64,000 nt of DNA from Cupriavidus nantongensis (GTDB lineage Bacteria; Pseudomonadota; Gammaproteobacteria; Burkholderiales; Burkholderiaceae), in assembly GCF_001598055.1 (NCBI RefSeq), contig NZ_CP014844.1, forward strand, positions 2,782,967 through 2,846,966, given 5' to 3'. Position numbers and translations under genes: made by a program. Under the pieces are notes generated by a model, which made no database searches, was not told the origin of the DNA, and saw only the letters and a program-made list of their open reading frames with translations. Shown in pieces: positions 50,201-58,131 of this stretch; position 1 is the stretch's first letter, and each line of letters starts with the position of its first letter.

Positions 50201-50347
50201 AATAGTGCGAGGGTCTTCTTCGTCTAGTCCGATAGCCGATTCCAGATGGCAGTACGAAGGAAGGTCGGCCCCTAACCCGAAGCTGGCCAGCCACGCCAAG
50301 ATCGATTCCACGCCCTCGACTACGTTCGTTGCGAGTGCCCTGCTCAT
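47279..50347 (-). CDS. traU: TraU/DotO (IcmB) VirB4-like ATPase
   Basis: A 1022-residue cytoplasmic ATPase that powers assembly and transfer at the base of the type IVB channel. Walker A is MGSGKSVWLNT (Met509, Lys513), Walker B region MKGLCVDELHRTGG, with RVSLASQFMNDFNSDGESIT downstream. The N-terminal ~450 residues (ILLTRECSMLTAFELTGSMD, FVVINGQYHGYCFMELGPQD) match the DotO/IcmB N-domain, which sits on the inner membrane. Size and order (traT, unknowns, traU, traX, traY) follow IncI1. Confidence 0.95.
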   Translation of the reverse strand: MSRALATNVVEGVESILAWLASFGLGADLPSYCHLESAIGLDEEDPRTIAARAKNPDGVKPYILLTRECSMLTAFELTGSMDVVGDAEFESITSKVHDALASYFQRPGHSIEISFDRDPALMRAHVDRMMEPAYATARRLGLDGLCDVLDDRCARVAALCQHESCLLLVYTHLSSMSSEELKREMADHRQRIKEHAVPAAKYAQSPTALIKGLLHTHETLIEAIEEDLRSAKMHVGRLSTHHALREIRRSFDRRNTGLDWKAALPGDRYTPRASSRKDDASNLLLPKLSHQLCKSKVETDGEFVVINGQYHGYCFMELGPQDPRDFMTLFRRMGDQLPWRVKWTIEPGGIESMAMKKTIVDITAFLSSTNAAIKRSFDALQAAIDDGEHTVTVKICASTWADSKADCQRQVSTIAKALEGWGITQVTTDAGDPIQGLVSTLPGFSEKNIAPRMVALLSDVVRMLPWQRPASPWFEGGSIPLRSLDGKLYPYQPTSSKQTAWIDLIWAIMGSGKSVWLNTLNLGSILSPGLKRIPLITIIDVGPSSAGLIDLLQSALPEERKHEAIYVRLRNTDEFAINPFDTQLGCRYPTQFEREFQIALISMLATPAGHTDPPESAPELAAMMIDEAYKLYASPGSMKRYDAMTDEAVDQALSDIRFAADDMTTWWEVTDALMDAGKPREARLAQRFAVPVLSDLIDVVRSPSIRSIFSPSEDSQARTASGLTLIDKMAQVLTTALRDFRIISSHSRFEINENSRVVALDLDEVARGGGEDGERRAGIMFVFARQIAARQYYLSEEILKLCPAQYQRYHQERIEEIRDQMKGLCVDELHRTGGKKAFRKLLSLDRREGRKWGIRVSLASQFMNDFNSDGESITESAFSVYIMNAGTSETQRAAQELFGLSDSAIERLKRDVHGPGKFLVWHQVKSGVVTQVLHNAPGAIELWAFSTTPKDTGLRRRLYRHMKPATARKILAKEFPAGTAEAYMEQRQKELSESEADGIIDIVASELVAKYQAEIQAERMAA

Positions 50348-50598
50348 TGTGCATTCCTTCTTTTCATGAATTCTCTCTTCAGTAGGGGGGCTGCTCCCGT
50401 CTCGCTCAGCACCTTTGCCACCAACGGATCTGCGCTCAGGGATTCGTTCGCCGTCTTCACGGCGTGGATTACACGCTGTAATGGCGACATGGTGGCAAGG
50501 ACGTCAAGGCTTAGAAAATCGCCAGCTCGGATTGCCACTGCGCACAGGATCTCGCTTAGATCCTCCAGATCTACGGGGTCATGCTGCTGCGGCTGCAT
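50344..50598 (-). CDS. small protein coupled to traU
   Basis: An 84-residue helical, acidic protein (HDPVDLEDLSEILCAVAIRA, LQRVIHAVKTANESLSADPL). The ATG at 50598 has CAGGAG at good spacing and lies within the end of the preceding gene; its stop overlaps the traU start by 4 bp. Size and charge recall the IcmS/IcmW-type chaperones, but there is no sequence evidence for that. Position corresponds roughly to traS/traV-like small genes of IncI1. Confidence 0.5.
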   Translation of the reverse strand: MQPQQHDPVDLEDLSEILCAVAIRAGDFLSLDVLATMSPLQRVIHAVKTANESLSADPLVAKVLSETGAAPLLKREFMKRRNAQ

Positions 50599-51862
50599 CG
50601 ACGTCTCCTGCATGAATGATCCGGCCGAAGTTGGGCGCAACGAGCTGGTTCTCGATTGCGAATTCCAGTGCTTGAAACAACTCGGACCGTTGAATGCGCA
50701 CCCGTACGGCCCCCGTTCCGTATCCCGTCACCACGAACCCCTTGTCGACGGCCTTCTTCGCCAGGGCGAAGCACAACGCGCGGTCTGCTGCCCGCAGCCA
50801 TACAGCGCGGGATGAAAGCGTCTTTCGTTTCGTGATCTTGTTGTACTCGTCGCTGGCAAGGCTCATCCAGTGATTCTCCGCCAGCAGCCCCGCCGAGTAC
50901 GACAGTTGGAGCAGAGGATCGGAGGTGAGCGCGGCTGGTAACTGCAGCGTATCCGGCAGGGCAACGTATCGTGATGAGCGGAACACGGACTTGATCTCCA
51001 GCGGTGCGAAGCGTGACAGCCAATGCAGCTCCGGATGGGACACCCACTCACGCAGCACCATGCGACTGCTGGCCTTCTGACCGAAGGCTGAGAGCGCGGC
51101 ATACTGAGAGTCGGCCTTGGACATGTCGACCAGCACTTCCGCCAGGACAGGGTGTTCGTGGCCAAGGCAGAATGCGAGGCGCTCTCGCTGGCTACTCGGC
51201 AGCGCGACGCCCGGGATGTACTCCCACGCGTCTTCTGGAATTGGACACGACATCACTCGCTTCGCGTGTGCGAGGCGGTTCATACGAAGCGTGAGGAATA
51301 CGGAGTCCGCGATGAAATCTGCTTTCGACAATGCGGAATCCGTCTGATAGGCAGCCTGCAACCCTCTTTCAAGCGCGGGGTTGTTCAGGCTCACGTCGCG
51401 CGGAAAGCGCGACCTGATGTTCTGGTGGAGCTTCTCCGCATTTGCGAGTTCGTTTGGCTTCCACTCGTAGCACTCCGCCAGCAGCTTGAACGTCCGGGTG
51501 GCGATGAGGCTGATGGTCGGCGCAACTTGGGCCGAGTTTGTCGTGCTCATGTCCAGGCCCAGATCCGCGCCGATCTGACTGACGTTTGTCCGAAAGAAGT
51601 CCGAGCCGCGGAGATTGTGAACGTTGCGGTGGCCCTGCACCATGAACTGGCTCCAGGCGCCGTTCGTGATCCAGATGACGTTGTTTGCGAGATCGGAATG
51701 CTGACGAACGTGAGTGGCAGGCGATCCATTGACGGAGGCATGCCCTGAGGTACATTCGTTCGGGTTGTCGTACAGTAGGACGCCCACCTCAGGGATGACG
51801 ATGTCGTTTTCCGCTTCAGTGGACGTGCCTTGCCTCCTATTGTTTTCCGACTGCACGGTCAT
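50579..51862 (-). CDS. hypothetical transfer protein
   Basis: A 427-residue soluble protein (IVIPEVGVLLYDNPNECTSG, NNVIWITNGAWSQFMVQGHR). The middle and end are helical with many conserved-looking hydrophobics (SFGQKASS-like SAFGQKASSRMVLREWVS, RAADRALCFALAKKAVDKGF). Encoded between IcmJ/DotN and IcmB/DotO homologues with overlaps on both sides (26 and 20 bp), so it must be made in step with the ATPase complex. No Dot/Icm or IncI1 counterpart recognised. Confidence 0.55.
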   Translation of the reverse strand: MTVQSENNRRQGTSTEAENDIVIPEVGVLLYDNPNECTSGHASVNGSPATHVRQHSDLANNVIWITNGAWSQFMVQGHRNVHNLRGSDFFRTNVSQIGADLGLDMSTTNSAQVAPTISLIATRTFKLLAECYEWKPNELANAEKLHQNIRSRFPRDVSLNNPALERGLQAAYQTDSALSKADFIADSVFLTLRMNRLAHAKRVMSCPIPEDAWEYIPGVALPSSQRERLAFCLGHEHPVLAEVLVDMSKADSQYAALSAFGQKASSRMVLREWVSHPELHWLSRFAPLEIKSVFRSSRYVALPDTLQLPAALTSDPLLQLSYSAGLLAENHWMSLASDEYNKITKRKTLSSRAVWLRAADRALCFALAKKAVDKGFVVTGYGTGAVRVRIQRSELFQALEFAIENQLVAPNFGRIIHAGDVDAAAAA

Positions 51863-52613
51863 GGATGCGCTGCCAGGTATTCGTGGGAAGAGACTTGTAC
51901 AACTCGTCTACCCAGCGGCCGATGTACTCGACAAAGCGCGATGGTCGGTAAAGGAGCCCGAGGCCGGCGAAAGCGCTTTCCCGCTTCTCCATTTCTTGCT
52001 CCTTCAATTCGAGCATTGCGTTCGCAAAGTCAGACGGGTTGGCGCTGCCCCACACCTTGATGACTAGTTCCCCGCGGCTGGCGAGGTGTTGAAGAAGTGA
52101 CGACGCTTCGCGCTTTTCGGCGTCCGTACCGACCTCCAGCACCACGGCAATTGTTCGCTGCAGATGATTCAGCTCCGCCTGCGGCAGGCCTGCGGCTTCA
52201 ATCATCAAACCATGCCGCTTGGCCCCCACCTGACCGATGTGCTGGGTACCATGACAGAGTGGATCTGCCACGATGAGGTTTTCAGCTCGGTTATCCGCAT
52301 GGTTGTCGTTCTTGTGGTGGATCTCCGTGTGCTTGGACCGGAAGCCACAGAACACGCACTGATAGTTTCCCTTCTGAAGCCGCGACTCCCGTTTTGCGCG
52401 GTACTCGGCGTCGGCGGCTTCCATGTTGTCGTCGTTCTTGCGCCACAGATGGCGCTTGACGGAGAACACGATGGGCGCAAAGCGGCGAACCGCAAAGTTG
52501 GCGCCGAGCGACTCAGAAGGAGGCGACATTCCCTCGGTCGCCTTGTCCCACGAGATTCCGGTCGCGATGGCTTCCACGAGATCGTCGCCCATGCGCGCGG
52601 TGCTCTCTGTCAT
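51837..52613 (-). CDS. traT: TraT/DotN (IcmJ)-like zinc protein with HNH-type fold
   Basis: A 258-residue cytoplasmic protein. The zinc/HNH region is YQCVFCGFRS (Cys86, Cys89), TEIHHKNDNHADNRAENLIV (His99, His100) and ADPLCHGTQHIGQVG (Cys120, His121), then LPQAELNHLQRTIAVVLE. This closely parallels IcmJ/DotN, a component of the DotL coupling complex whose structure is a degenerate HNH-nuclease fold, so nuclease activity is not expected. Located between the TraR-like and TraU genes as in IncI1. Simple annotation would call it an HNH endonuclease. Confidence 0.85.
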   Translation of the reverse strand: MTESTARMGDDLVEAIATGISWDKATEGMSPPSESLGANFAVRRFAPIVFSVKRHLWRKNDDNMEAADAEYRAKRESRLQKGNYQCVFCGFRSKHTEIHHKNDNHADNRAENLIVADPLCHGTQHIGQVGAKRHGLMIEAAGLPQAELNHLQRTIAVVLEVGTDAEKREASSLLQHLASRGELVIKVWGSANPSDFANAMLELKEQEMEKRESAFAGLGLLYRPSRFVEYIGRWVDELYKSLPTNTWQRIHDRAVGKQ

Positions 52614-52625
52614 TCGGTCGAGTCC

Positions 52626-53177
52626 TTAGAGGCCGCCAGGCATCCGGTTCATCTGACCGGAGCTGCCGCCAACGGACTCTGCGAGCGAGTCGGCCAGGTA
52701 ACCAAACATCATGAGTGCGATGCCACCGATACCGTTGCCATAGATGCTGGCGGTCTTGATGCTCTGGTCGCCATTGGACTTTTTCTTGCCGTTCGCCACG
52801 GCGGTAATCAGCGCAACCATGCCACCGCCATAGGCCCCATAGATCAGCAGGTCATAGACGTCGCCCAGTTGCGCCTTGATGGCGCGAGCCCAGCCAGCAA
52901 TGCCGCCGGCGGCGTGGGCGACATCGGGCGAGAGCAGCATCGCGAGCGTGAGCGAGGCGGCTACCATCGGAGCCATGCTGCCGGGCTCCAGCCGCGGCTT
53001 CTTGCCAGCTGCGACGAGGACGTACAAGCAGATGGCGGTCGAAAGGAGTAGCGTGCAAGCCAGAGACGGGTTGCGATACAGCAGACCACCGAAAATGATG
53101 GCCACGGCCGTCCCGAATTTCAGGACATGGGCGTGAGTCTGGGCGGCGATGTGTGCCTTGTTGATCCAGTGTTGCAT
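52626..53177 (-). CDS. traR: TraR-like membrane protein
   Basis: A 183-residue inner-membrane protein with helices near FGTAVAIIFGGLLYRNP, LACTLLLSTAICLYVLVAAG, MVAASLTLAMLLSPDVAHAA, VYDLLIYGAYGGGMVALITA and IGGIALMMFGYLADSLAES. It shares this multi-helix, glycine-rich style with the neighbouring TraQ-like protein. In IncI1 and Dot/Icm systems the corresponding small membrane proteins (TraQ/TraR, IcmC/DotE and IcmD/DotP) lie here. Which of the two is which is assigned by order. Confidence 0.65.
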   Translation of the reverse strand: MQHWINKAHIAAQTHAHVLKFGTAVAIIFGGLLYRNPSLACTLLLSTAICLYVLVAAGKKPRLEPGSMAPMVAASLTLAMLLSPDVAHAAGGIAGWARAIKAQLGDVYDLLIYGAYGGGMVALITAVANGKKKSNGDQSIKTASIYGNGIGGIALMMFGYLADSLAESVGGSSGQMNRMPGGL

Positions 53178-53201
53178 TTTGATCTCCGAGATGGGGAACT
53201 G

Positions 53202-53732
53202 TTAAAACGTCATGCCAATGGTTTCTTTGAACGCATCCACGGTGCTGCCGATGTTGACCATCGCGGCTCCGCCCATGGCGTGGATGAATCCTTTCCATGC
53301 GTAGTCTTCGTATCCGCCGCTACCGTGTCCCTCCGATGCTTTCTTGAACATCGTTAATCCCTTGAATCCGTACCACCAGCCAAACGTCGAAACAATGGTG
53401 AAGATGGCGTTGATAGCCGGCGCAAACACGCCAGCGGCACTGGCCCCCGAGTAGGACACCATGCCGAACCCAGCACCACGTTGGCCGGTCATGGTTTCCC
53501 AGAGATCGCCCATCGTGCTGGTGAAGTTGAGCAACACTGCGCCGATCAGGAGCGCGGTGAGGATCGCTGCGCCGGATGTTTCGCCACCCCCGGGGTGACT
53601 AGAGGCTTTGATCCCTCGATTTACTGCCTTTGCGATGTACCAGAGGCCGACTCCGTAGGCTGCAGCCGCCGCGAGCGACTGAAACTCGACAATAGAGGCG
53701 GCAATCTGCGTGACAATCGTTGTGAGATCCAT
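53202..53732 (-). CDS. traQ: TraQ-like (IcmC/DotE-like) membrane protein
   Basis: A 176-residue inner-membrane protein with several helices (FQSLAAAAAYGVGLWYIAKA, AAILTALLIGAVLLNFTSTM, AINAIFTIVSTFGWWYGFKG, FIHAMGGAAMVNIGSTVDAF). The arrangement resembles IcmC/DotE and TraQ of IncI1. It touches traP (53732 is shared) and precedes the TraR-like gene by 24 bp. It probably contributes to the inner-membrane channel. Confidence 0.7.
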   Translation of the reverse strand: MDLTTIVTQIAASIVEFQSLAAAAAYGVGLWYIAKAVNRGIKASSHPGGGETSGAAILTALLIGAVLLNFTSTMGDLWETMTGQRGAGFGMVSYSGASAAGVFAPAINAIFTIVSTFGWWYGFKGLTMFKKASEGHGSGGYEDYAWKGFIHAMGGAAMVNIGSTVDAFKETIGMTF

Positions 53733-54661
53733 CAGCGAATGACGCCCGCCGTCGTGCGAACGATGTACTTGTCAGCGTCAATCTCCACGATTTCACTGCC
53801 GCCAAGCTTGTCTCCTTTGGTTTTCACATACTGCTTGCCTGTCTCATCTTCGAGCCAGGCCTGTCCAGGGATGACTTGCTTGATCTTGTAGCCGAGTTGA
53901 ATTTCGTCCCTCGGGTTCGAGCGCGCACGCGTCGCCTTGGCGCGGACTACGCCAGCCGCCTTCTCGCGCGCGCGGTCTTCGTCAGATAGAGGCTTGGTGG
54001 CTCGCGTGGCTTTCGGTCGCGGCTGGACTTCGACGCGACGATTTTCTAGCGCGGCAAGTCGCTTTCCCATGTCCTCGAGTTGAGCCGTCTGAGCTTTCAG
54101 CTGCGCTAGGATGGCCGCGTCCGTGTCGCTCGCTTCCCGCCTGTCGGAGTCCTTGGGAACTTCCTTGCGGCTACCGATTTCAGTGGGCGCGTTCACAGCG
54201 CTAGCAGTCAAGGAGGCAGCAGACACCTCGCTCGCAGAACCAATAGAAGCCGCCGACCCCGTCACAGCCGCAGCAAAGCTGTCGCTCTGCATGGCCGGAC
54301 CTGTGCCATTGGGAACGAAACCCTGTGGTGCGGTCTCGTGCTGAAGTTGACGGCTGGGAGAGAACGAGTCCGGTGCGGGGCCCTCCCCATTCGGCTGCAG
54401 TGCGCCCATCATTCCGCCTTCGCTCATCGGTGCACTCGACGAGAATGCGGCCGGGCTAGAAGGCTTACTCATCTTCTTGTAGCCCCAGAAGCCCAGGACG
54501 GCGAAAGCGACCGCGCCATAGATCAGAAAGTTGGCGGGCAGCTTGCGCTTCGGTTTTTCCGAAGTCGGAACGTCGGTGATCTCGTCTTGCGAAGGATCGT
54601 ATGGGGCGTCGTCGTGGTCGGTCGTTTCGAGATTGGCGTCAAAGTGATTGGTCTGGCTCAT
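53732..54661 (-). CDS. traP: TraP/DotF (IcmG)-like bitopic protein
   Basis: A 309-residue protein: acidic cytoplasmic N-terminus, single membrane helix (NFLIYGAVAFAVLGFWGYK), a Ser/Ala/Pro linker, coiled coil (AILAQLKAQTAQLEDMGKRL), basic region and a C-terminal ~60-residue beta domain (IQLGYKIKQVIPGQAWLEDE, VEIDADKYIVRTTAGVI). DotF/IcmG is part of the core complex that links coupling proteins to the envelope channel. It has its own operator and -10 box just upstream, so a second promoter may feed traP through traY. A shorter relative is encoded at 27947. Confidence 0.85.
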   Translation of the reverse strand: MSQTNHFDANLETTDHDDAPYDPSQDEITDVPTSEKPKRKLPANFLIYGAVAFAVLGFWGYKKMSKPSSPAAFSSSAPMSEGGMMGALQPNGEGPAPDSFSPSRQLQHETAPQGFVPNGTGPAMQSDSFAAAVTGSAASIGSASEVSAASLTASAVNAPTEIGSRKEVPKDSDRREASDTDAAILAQLKAQTAQLEDMGKRLAALENRRVEVQPRPKATRATKPLSDEDRAREKAAGVVRAKATRARSNPRDEIQLGYKIKQVIPGQAWLEDETGKQYVKTKGDKLGGSEIVEIDADKYIVRTTAGVIR

Positions 54662-54677
54662 GCGGGTCCCCGGATGC

Positions 54678-54695
54678 GTATCGATGTAATTATAC
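54678..54695 (-). promoter_or_regulatory. operator-like inverted repeat overlapping a TATAAT box (site 7)
   Basis: On the minus strand, GTATAA-TTACAT-CGATAC with a perfect TATAAT. It lies 16 bases upstream of traP in the only sizeable gap (57 bp) of the traM-traT stretch. Confidence 0.7.
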
Positions 54696-54718
54696 GTACT
54701 AACGTGGGCGGAAAAACC

Positions 54719-55885
54719 CTACTCTTTCAAATACGCGTCTGCCTTGAAGAGCACCATGATCGGCGTGCCTCGTTTGATGCGCCCGCGACGCGGTGGGATG
54801 CTCGCATTCTCCTGCTGGATTACTTGTTGCGTAGCTTGTAGGCCAGCCGATACGGCCGCACCGCCAAGTTGCTTTCCACTTGGATGCGGATTGGTCGTCG
54901 TGGAAACGCCTCCTAGCGGCGTCTGTTGTACGACGGATCCTGCATTCTGGTAGACCGAACCTGCGGCCCCCAACGCGCCCAGAAGAGCCGGAACGCCAAT
55001 TCGCTGCGCGTATCTGTGATCGATGTCTGCCGGCTGAGCCGTGCGCATTTCCGCCTCGTCCAGGGCCACAGCTGTGATGGTGATCATTTCGCCCGTCGGT
55101 ACCTTCATCTTGGTGAATTCGGTGACAACGACTTCGTTTGATAGGCGCGCAGTCCCGTACAACAGGCTGCCAGCATATTTTCCGGTCTCTACGCTTGCGA
55201 GTACATCAGACGGTGCATCGGTATCGATACTGTTCTGATAGACCGCTGGGATTTGGTCCAAGCCTCGAATGTATGGAGTTGCCTGGCGCTTCGTGCTGGC
55301 GCCATCAGATGCCGTTGACGTACCTCCCCCGGCCAGACTCGTTGTCGTTGCGTTCGCGTTCCGAGCATCACCGGTCTGGGCGGCAATGTTCAGGATCTGC
55401 TGCGACGATTCGTCCCGTGTCCATACTGCCCGCAGCCCCTGCAGTTGATCGCCCAAGCCCGTCGACGTGGGTTGTACCTGTTGCGCTTCAGTTGCTGTAT
55501 AGGGTTGATTTGGACGGGCCAGATCGCGCTCCTGCGGCGGGGGATTTGCCTCGGCGCGCTTGGCTGGATCGTCCTCCAGGGTCGTCGTCTTGCCGCTGTT
55601 CTCGGACAGCGTGGGAATGAACGTCCCGCCAACATGCTCGGCCTGCTGGAACCCTTTTTCGTTGGCCCGGTTGAGCGCCTTCGAGTAATTCGGTGTCTCT
55701 TCGGTTTTCTTGGCGCCGTGCGTGTCGATGGCCGGCACTTCAACGATTGCGGCCTGAGAGCTTCGCCCCTGCATAGCCATATATGCAACCCCTACCCCGG
55801 CCACGGCTACTCCGGCAACGACCGCCATGACTTTGGCATTCTTCTTGAATCCGGGATGCAGCTTCTTGCGTTCGGCCATGGTCAT
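54719..55885 (-). CDS. traO: TraO/DotG (IcmE, VirB10-like) core-complex protein
   Basis: A 388-residue bitopic protein. Membrane helix near 15-33 (VMAVVAGVAVAGVGVAYMAM), a proline/charge-rich linker, then the VirB10-like C-terminal domain: DVLASVETGKYAGSLLYGTA, VVTEFTKMKVPTGEMITITA, RYAQRIGVPALLGALGAAG, and IKRGTPIMVLFKADAYLKE at the end. DotG spans both membranes and forms the central channel. It is shorter than Legionella DotG, as usual for conjugative TraO, lacking the long repeat region. Overlaps traN by 4 bp. Confidence 0.93.
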   Translation of the reverse strand: MTMAERKKLHPGFKKNAKVMAVVAGVAVAGVGVAYMAMQGRSSQAAIVEVPAIDTHGAKKTEETPNYSKALNRANEKGFQQAEHVGGTFIPTLSENSGKTTTLEDDPAKRAEANPPPQERDLARPNQPYTATEAQQVQPTSTGLGDQLQGLRAVWTRDESSQQILNIAAQTGDARNANATTTSLAGGGTSTASDGASTKRQATPYIRGLDQIPAVYQNSIDTDAPSDVLASVETGKYAGSLLYGTARLSNEVVVTEFTKMKVPTGEMITITAVALDEAEMRTAQPADIDHRYAQRIGVPALLGALGAAGSVYQNAGSVVQQTPLGGVSTTTNPHPSGKQLGGAAVSAGLQATQQVIQQENASIPPRRGRIKRGTPIMVLFKADAYLKE

Positions 55886-56799
55886 TCCAAGTCAAAGTAG
55901 ATATTGCGCAGCGAGCCGTTCTCGCTAAGTGTGGCAACGGGCGTTGCCGCCATCTCGTACACCCGCGTGCCGTCAGCGGCGGCTATCGTTGCTTGATAGG
56001 CCGGATTGTTTAGAAAATGTGTCGTGCGGAGAACCACATTTCCACCGACCATCCATGCACGCGTCCCGGGGGGAGCATTTTCGACACGAATTGACTTTGC
56101 GTTTGGCGTGTCGATGCCGTCCAGCAATGTCTGCAGATAGTTGGCGGGCAGGTTGATCGACGGCGTGCCAGCAATCGGATCAATGGCGTTGGGGCCGCGC
56201 TGCGGAATACGCAGATCGAGACGGTAGTCGGTTTCACGCTGGCCAGCGACCATGCGCACCATCACGGGAATCGAAAGGCCCTTCAGGAAAATGGCAACGT
56301 TGCCTTCGACGTAATCACCCATTGCTGTGATCGTGATGGTGGGAACTTCCTTGACCGGCTGCTTCACTTCAAAGGACCGCTTGGCAAGGTTGTTCACATC
56401 AAGGATGTCCCATGGCGCGCCCGTGATATCGATGAATGAAACGGCAGCCCCCTGATTGCTCACTCGCACAATGGGTGGAGTCGATCCCGGAGAGAGATCG
56501 ACGGTTATTGTCGAGATGACAGGCTTCGGCGGGACGCCCGGATGCGTCGCGGCAGCGCGCCTGGCGCTGTCTACTCGTTTCCGCAGGTCTAAGATCTCAT
56601 TGGCCGTCAACGGCGAGATCGTATCCACAGCGCTGTTGAAGTTCGCCGAACCGACTGGAGGCGCTTTGAGAGGCGGGAGTGCACGCGGAGCGTTTGCATC
56701 ATCCGCCCCACTGGGACTGCCCTGCGCGGCGGCCTGGCCGCAGACAGTTGAGATCGACACGATCAACAGTGCGTAGAGCCGCGGAATCGAAAGGCGCAT
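55882..56799 (-). CDS. traN: TraN/DotH (IcmK) outer-membrane core protein
   Basis: A 305-residue exported protein with a signal peptide (RLYALLIVSISTVCGQAAAQ). The mature part contains ISPLTANEILDLRKRVDSAR, RVSNQGAAVSFIDITGAPWD and GYVEGNVAI-type strands (AMGDYVEGNVAIFLKGLSIP), TPSINLPANYLQTLLDGID and the beta-rich end, as in DotH/IcmK (VirB9-like). It builds the outer-membrane ring with DotC and DotD, whose homologues are not in the window. Overlaps traO by 4 bp. Confidence 0.92.
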   Translation of the reverse strand: MRLSIPRLYALLIVSISTVCGQAAAQGSPSGADDANAPRALPPLKAPPVGSANFNSAVDTISPLTANEILDLRKRVDSARRAAATHPGVPPKPVISTITVDLSPGSTPPIVRVSNQGAAVSFIDITGAPWDILDVNNLAKRSFEVKQPVKEVPTITITAMGDYVEGNVAIFLKGLSIPVMVRMVAGQRETDYRLDLRIPQRGPNAIDPIAGTPSINLPANYLQTLLDGIDTPNAKSIRVENAPPGTRAWMVGGNVVLRTTHFLNNPAYQATIAAADGTRVYEMAATPVATLSENGSLRNIYFDLE

Positions 56800-56801
56800 G
56801 G

Positions 56802-57068
56802 CTAGAATGGCACTCCGGTGACGGCGGCTACCATGCAGCGGGTATCGATGATGCCTTGCAACCAGTCATGGCACCGGCGCGACGGTGCGCTTTGCTGCAA
56901 CTCGGTGAGGGTGTCGCGCGAAGCCGCGAAGACGTCGATCAGATCGAGCTGGACTGCCCAGTCGGTTTGCATCGCTGAGCTGAGAGGGTGACCGTGCTCC
57001 CCGCAGGCCGCTTCCTGAACGATGTCCAGCGATGTCGGCAAGGAGAATTCTTCTGCTTCTTGTGGCAT
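56802..57068 (-). CDS. hypothetical small protein between traM and traN
   Basis: An 88-residue soluble protein with several cysteines and histidines (VQEAACGEHGHPLSSAMQTD, RCHDWLQGIIDTRCMVAAV). It lies 8 bp after traM and 2 bp before traN, so it is certainly in the operon. It has no counterpart in the IncI1 order and no known family. Lack of a signal suggests a cytoplasmic role. Confidence 0.55.
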   Translation of the reverse strand: MPQEAEEFSLPTSLDIVQEAACGEHGHPLSSAMQTDWAVQLDLIDVFAASRDTLTELQQSAPSRRCHDWLQGIIDTRCMVAAVTGVPF

Positions 57069-57076
57069 GACTTAAC

Positions 57077-57763
57077 CTAGTTGATTTTCGTGTTGCAAGT
57101 AAGCCGCAGGGACTGGGTAGCAATGCCTGCCGGGTTGTCTTCGATCGGGAGTCGCTTGACCGTCTGCTTGACCAGGCATTCGTAGGTCTTGCGTTCGCTC
57201 TGGCCGGTAATGGTGATGGCGATGGGCATCTCGGTTTCCCACGTGTACACGCCGCCCTGGTCGTACTCGTTCGCAATAACCCCTGCACCGGTGGCTACAG
57301 CCGAAGTGACCAAACGACGCGAGCGGATCTTCTCGATGAGACCCGACGTGTCGTACTGCTGCATCAGAGAGGCGTACCCATCCCGGGTGAACTGTGGTCG
57401 CAGCGCAACCAACTTCGCCTTGAGGTTGGTGTCATCAAAGTCCAGGGAGAACGCGCCGGTCGCGGTTTTCTGCACCTTCTGCAGGACTGCTTCGCTACTG
57501 ACGAAGGGCTTCGACAGAGGAACTATCGGGATCAGACGTCCCCCTTCTGTCATGCCAAGCAGTTGCGGGCCAGGCCGCGTCACGAATTGAATGATGTTCA
57601 GGCCAATGGATCCAACGAGCGCAAGCCCGATGACTAGGTTGTTCGTCAGCTGACGGCTAAAGCCTGATTTGTAGAAGCCGGACGTGGCGAGCGTCCTCAT
57701 GATGGGGTCTGTATTTGCGGCCGGGCGCGCGCTGGCCGCCGCTTTCTGGACGGGCGAGGTCAT
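57077..57763 (-). CDS. traM: TraM/DotI (IcmL) inner-membrane protein
   Basis: A 228-residue bitopic protein. Membrane helix near 40-60 (NLVIGLALVGSIGLNIIQFV), then the periplasmic NTF2-like (VirB8-type) domain: GRLIPIVPLSKPFVSSEAVL, FTRDGYASLMQQYDTSGLIE, WETEMPIAITITGQSERKTY and the end QSLRLTCNTKI. DotI forms rings in the inner-membrane part of the machine. First structural gene of the tra operon, overlapping the regulator gene by 4 bp. Confidence 0.92.
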   Translation of the reverse strand: MTSPVQKAAASARPAANTDPIMRTLATSGFYKSGFSRQLTNNLVIGLALVGSIGLNIIQFVTRPGPQLLGMTEGGRLIPIVPLSKPFVSSEAVLQKVQKTATGAFSLDFDDTNLKAKLVALRPQFTRDGYASLMQQYDTSGLIEKIRSRRLVTSAVATGAGVIANEYDQGGVYTWETEMPIAITITGQSERKTYECLVKQTVKRLPIEDNPAGIATQSLRLTCNTKIN

Positions 57764-58113
57764 TGCACAGCGTCCTTTTCTGGTTGGCGGGCAGCAAATC
57801 GCTCGGGATAAAGGAGGTGGATCTCTGACACGATCATGTACACCCCACCCATGCGGTCGAGCAGCTCCTTGCAGGCCGCCAAGAGCTTTGTCTTCTGTTC
57901 CGAGGGCGCCCCGTCCTTATCACGGCCGCAAGTCCCAGAGTTCAGAATGCGCGCCAAACTCGCGGCGACTTCCGGGGTCGGGACGCCCCCCTGCTCGAGA
58001 CGCGTGAAGTACGAACGGGAAATCCCAGCAGCTTCACAAAGCTTGTCTGGGCTGAGGTTGCGCGCCACGCGTATGGCCTTGAGTGCCGTCAGCGGTCTAT
58101 CGGATGCGGACAT
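57760..58113 (-). CDS. XRE-family regulator at the head of the tra operon
   Basis: A 117-residue protein starting at the ATG at 58113 (the frame runs on through the operator). Residues ~8-60 are a Cro/C1-type HTH: ALKAIRVARNLSPDKLCEAA, GISRSYFTRLEQGGVPTPEV, AASLARILNS. The C-terminal half (LLAACKELLDRMGGVYMIVS) is likely for dimerisation or ligand sensing. Position as first gene of the operon, with operator site 8 in its promoter, makes autoregulation likely; it is the leading candidate for the protein that binds the GTATCG-N6-CGATAC family. Confidence 0.82.
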   Translation of the reverse strand: MSASDRPLTALKAIRVARNLSPDKLCEAAGISRSYFTRLEQGGVPTPEVAASLARILNSGTCGRDKDGAPSEQKTKLLAACKELLDRMGGVYMIVSEIHLLYPERFAARQPEKDAVQ

Positions 58114-58131
58114 TGGTACGGGCGTAATTAT

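Noticed and set aside
51837..52613. Calling the traT product an HNH restriction endonuclease
   Set aside because: The position in the tra operon and the HxG/AELNHL context match DotN/IcmJ, a degenerate HNH fold in the coupling complex.
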